Shown: positions 62,393 through 64,000 of the stretch, piece by piece
Layout of the letters: each line of letters opens with the position of its first letter
How positions within the stretch are numbered: the first letter of the stretch is position 1
Assembly: GCA_023427985.1 (NCBI GenBank)
Contig: JAEYZM010000005.1
Span: 1-64,000 of the forward strand
Length of the DNA stretch: 64,000 bases
DNA from: Bacteroidota bacterium
Lineage (GTDB): Bacteria > Bacteroidota > Bacteroidia > Sphingobacteriales > Sphingobacteriaceae
Reading direction: 5' to 3'
The notes under the pieces: generated by a model
Database searches by the model: none
Told to the model about the DNA's origin: nothing
What the model saw: only the letters and a program-made list of their open reading frames with translations
Translations under genes and position numbers: made by a program

Positions 62393-62428
62393 TAAGAATT
62401 AAAAATTTTGGATGATTTTTAATTCTTA
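62393..62428. other. 14-bp perfect hairpin beyond the IS110 relic
   Basis: TAAGAATTAAAAAT (62393-62406) and ATTTTTAATTCTTA (62415-62428) flank an 8-nt loop and directly precede copy B of the 55-bp repeat. A smaller hairpin TCCCG-TATTT-CGGGA lies at 62361-62375. The remaining 62201-62390 stretch holds no ORF; an imperfect GGTAGCT match to the start of the 59137 segment lies near 62281. Confidence 0.5.
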
Positions 62429-62430
62429 AT

Positions 62431-62485
62431 TAACGAATATTTTTGTTTAATTTTAAATGACTGCTTTACATAGGAACCGATGTTA
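62431..62485 (+). repeat. 55-bp direct repeat, copy B
   Basis: Begins TAACGAATATTTTTG and ends GGAACCGATGTTA, matching copy A over its full length. Its terminal GTTA is the start of the GTTAGGTGTA end of the next cassette-like unit. Confidence 0.85.
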
Positions 62486-62499
62486 GGTGTAGAGTTAGC

Positions 62500-62886
62500 T
62501 CATTTAAGGATCGAATGAACGATGTCTGTAAAGTTATGCTGGGTGGCAAAGTCGGTCAACACTTTTGCGGTGACATCAACGGCCACCTTTGCGCCTATGT
62601 CATTAAGTTTTTTGAGTAATGGTTTAAAGGATAAAATCGAAGCCTTCTTTTCTTCCTCTGTCCCTTCGCCATTTTTTATCGATGTCAAACTTCTTAGTAT
62701 GAGTTTACGTTCTTCTTCGGATTCAGTATTGTCAAAAATAATGTGGACTAATTCTATTTCCGTTTCTGTAAGTCGTAAATCAGCATTTTTTGTTATAAAC
62801 TCTTGCGAAGAAGAATAGTAATAGGTATCACCAATGTGAAGGTTTGTTGCATTGATATTAGCGCCTGTTAAATTAAACTTGCTCAT
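62500..62886 (-). CDS. Small helical protein of unknown function (cassette gene 2)
   Basis: A 128-residue soluble protein. The first 25 residues (FNLTGANINATNLHIGDTYYY) are a beta/pentapeptide-like leader often seen ahead of effector-associated domains; the rest is acidic and helical (ETEIELVHIIFDNTESEEER ... DVTAKVLTDFATQHNFTDI). I do not recognise the family. Its start overlaps the upstream gene's stop by 4 bp (ATGA), so the two proteins are made together and probably interact. Confidence 0.65.
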   Translation of the reverse strand: MSKFNLTGANINATNLHIGDTYYYSSSQEFITKNADLRLTETEIELVHIIFDNTESEEERKLILRSLTSIKNGEGTEEEKKASILSFKPLLKKLNDIGAKVAVDVTAKVLTDFATQHNFTDIVHSILK

Positions 62887-63611
62887 TTATTCAAAATATA
62901 AGTTATGTGATCACCGATATTAACATTCTCGCCATTTATTGAACTATTAAATATTAAATAAACATTCACTATCGGTCTTTTTTCATCGACCGTGTATTCA
63001 AAGCCAATATGTTCAGGTTTTAGTTTCAGCGAACCAATTATTGCACATAAGGCATTTTCTGAGGACGTTCTTGATGCTTGAGATTGACTATAAAAAGAAA
63101 ATTTATCTGAATCTATTTTCAATCTATTCAATTCAAAAAAGTCGCTTGCGGTGTGCTTCGTATATATCTGATTTGATCCTGGATGTAAAATAAAACCGTT
63201 CGAGAAACTACCTGTATTTCCCACCGCTATGCCAAAGGTTGCCGCATTAGTCAAAATATTACCAAAATTGTTTAAAGTCACTGCACCCGTTCCGTAAGTC
63301 AGGCGTGAAGTGTCTGCCCAGTTTGTACCGGCAAAAGTACCAGCAGTAGAACCCGTAAGAGCAAAAATATTATCGTGATTATTTAAAGTCACTGCGCCCA
63401 AACCAGTTGTGAAACGTGAAGTGTCTGCCCAGTTTGTACTAGCAAGAATAGCAGCAGTCGAACCCGTAAGAGCAAAAATATTGTCGTGATTATTTAAAGT
63501 CACTGCGCCTGTTCCAATTGTGAAGCGGGAAGTGTCTGGCCAAGCCGTACCACAAAGTGAAGAAGCAGTCGAACCATCTAATATTTTCGTTGTATATAAA
63601 TTGTCTTCCAT
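62883..63611 (-). CDS. Protein with three 37-residue repeats (cassette gene 1)
   Basis: A 242-residue protein. Residues ~10-125 are three repeats of the form (T)NWADTSRFTTGLGAVTLNN-HDNIFALTGSTA. The DNA period is exactly 111 bp (the GTGTCTG core at 63310, 63421 and 63532). The remainder (~150-242) is a single alpha/beta domain ending IGDHITYILNK. The repeats resemble short beta-helical or adhesive repeats but I cannot assign a family. The exact DNA period indicates recent duplication. It is coupled to the downstream small protein. Confidence 0.7.
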   Translation of the reverse strand: MEDNLYTTKILDGSTASSLCGTAWPDTSRFTIGTGAVTLNNHDNIFALTGSTAAILASTNWADTSRFTTGLGAVTLNNHDNIFALTGSTAGTFAGTNWADTSRLTYGTGAVTLNNFGNILTNAATFGIAVGNTGSFSNGFILHPGSNQIYTKHTASDFFELNRLKIDSDKFSFYSQSQASRTSSENALCAIIGSLKLKPEHIGFEYTVDEKRPIVNVYLIFNSSINGENVNIGDHITYILNK

Positions 63612-63741
63612 AGTTTTTTGATTATAATAATATATAATACAAATCTACGAAAAGCGCAAGGGATTTCAATAAATTAATCCTTTATGATATTAACAATGTT
63701 GGAAAAACTGGGTCGTAGTCTGTGTATGTCTGTCAGAACAT

Positions 63742-64000
63742 TACACCTAACGGTTTCGGGCTTTGCGTTCGGGCGGGTTTCGGAGCACAAAACTGTCAAC
63801 CAGCACTGAACTTGAATAGAATGACCCGTCCTAAATTTAGTTTACTGATTTTTTTTGTTAGTCCTAATTCAATATTACAAATTAATTTTAATCCTGAATA
63901 ATCTTTTCGGGATTAGTTCTGAAATAATTTTTCCATTTTCTATAAGTTTTGGTTTCGTTTGCATGTGTAAAATCTGGTGTTTGTAAATTTATACTTAGAT
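63742..64000. other. Right-edge non-coding stretch with integron-like sequence
   Basis: From the ACCTAAC box the sequence continues CGGTTTCGGGCTTTGCGTTC and contains GGGCGGGT (63771-63778) whose imperfect complement ACCCGTCC occurs near 63821, a possible hairpin stem. No ORF is present to the window end and no clear partner GTTRRRY box is seen; GTTAGTC at 63858 is one base off. Confidence 0.35.

Larger units (their letters stand above)
62482..63751. mobile_element. Cassette-like two-gene unit with 10-bp inverted ends
   Basis: The unit starts GTTAGGTGTA (62482-62491) and ends TACACCTAAC (63742-63751), a perfect inverted pair. GTTAGGT fits the integron core GTTRRRY and ACCTAAC fits RYYYAAC. 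It holds only the two coupled genes at 62500 and 62883. In integron cassettes the first bases of a cassette are complementary to the R' of its own attC, as here. No integrase is in the window. Confidence 0.45.

Noticed and set aside
1..64000. tRNA, rRNA or riboswitch genes
   Set aside because: None was recognised on either strand by eye; a covariance-model scan would be decisive.

Overview
The window comes from a member of the Bacteroidota. The evidence is a type IX secretion (T9SS) protein PorQ, cargo with T9SS C-terminal sorting domains (both the gliding-motility-associated type B and the short type A), a TonB-dependent receptor with a carboxypeptidase-regulatory plug extension, DUF3822 upstream of rsmD, and several TAnnTTTG -7 boxes. 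Gene order (porQ-cmk, DUF3822-rsmD-coaD, pyrR-pyrB) also fits this phylum. The genus cannot be fixed from sequence alone; an environmental Chitinophagales/Sphingobacteriia-like lineage is plausible.

Positions 1-33,700 are mostly ordinary chromosome. They carry the end of a surface protein, Lon, an M1 aminopeptidase, a HupE-like membrane protein, a secreted M4 protease, ClpB, pyrE back-to-back with a Nudix gene, a MepB-like gene, the DUF3822-rsmD-coaD operon, a RecD-like helicase, porQ-cmk, a GxxExxY gene, rpsA, pyrR-pyrB, a TonB receptor, and an arsenic cluster (arsR, ICMT-like methyltransferase, arsM, acr3, arsC) followed by msrA. The intergenic DNA here is full of short iterated sequences: 7-, 8- and 16-bp tandem units, a ~20-bp TTTGCG-type dispersed repeat, and the palindrome TCCCGATAGCTATCGGGA.

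Positions 33,700-36,500 are a decaying transition zone with small genes, two gene remnants and three operator-like palindromes. From 36,500 to the right edge the window is an accessory, probably defence, island. It holds (i) a DEDDh exonuclease with four exact-period zinc-binding repeats, paired with a two-helix membrane zinc-ribbon protein; (ii) a tightly coupled SNF2 helicase, beta-class DNA methyltransferase and helicase-nuclease operon resembling type III restriction-modification; (iii) a 2,689-residue protein joining a cold-shock-like domain, DEDDh exonuclease, RecQ helicase and UvrD/PcrA helicase; (iv) a reverse transcriptase translationally coupled to a small protein with an Rx4H HEPN-like motif; (v) a DUF262/HNH GmrSD-like restriction protein; (vi) an inactivated IS110-family transposase; and (vii) a two-gene unit bounded by 10-bp inverted ends that fit integron-cassette core sites.

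The right-hand 5 kb looks like a cassette-type insertion zone. It has a 55-bp direct repeat ending at GTTA, a long imperfect hairpin of attC-like form and an adjacent IS110-family relic. The strongest candidates for undescribed biology are the giant exonuclease-RecQ-UvrD protein, the zinc-repeat exonuclease pair, the RT-HEPN pair, the repeat-flanked GxxExxY gene and the cassette-like termini.
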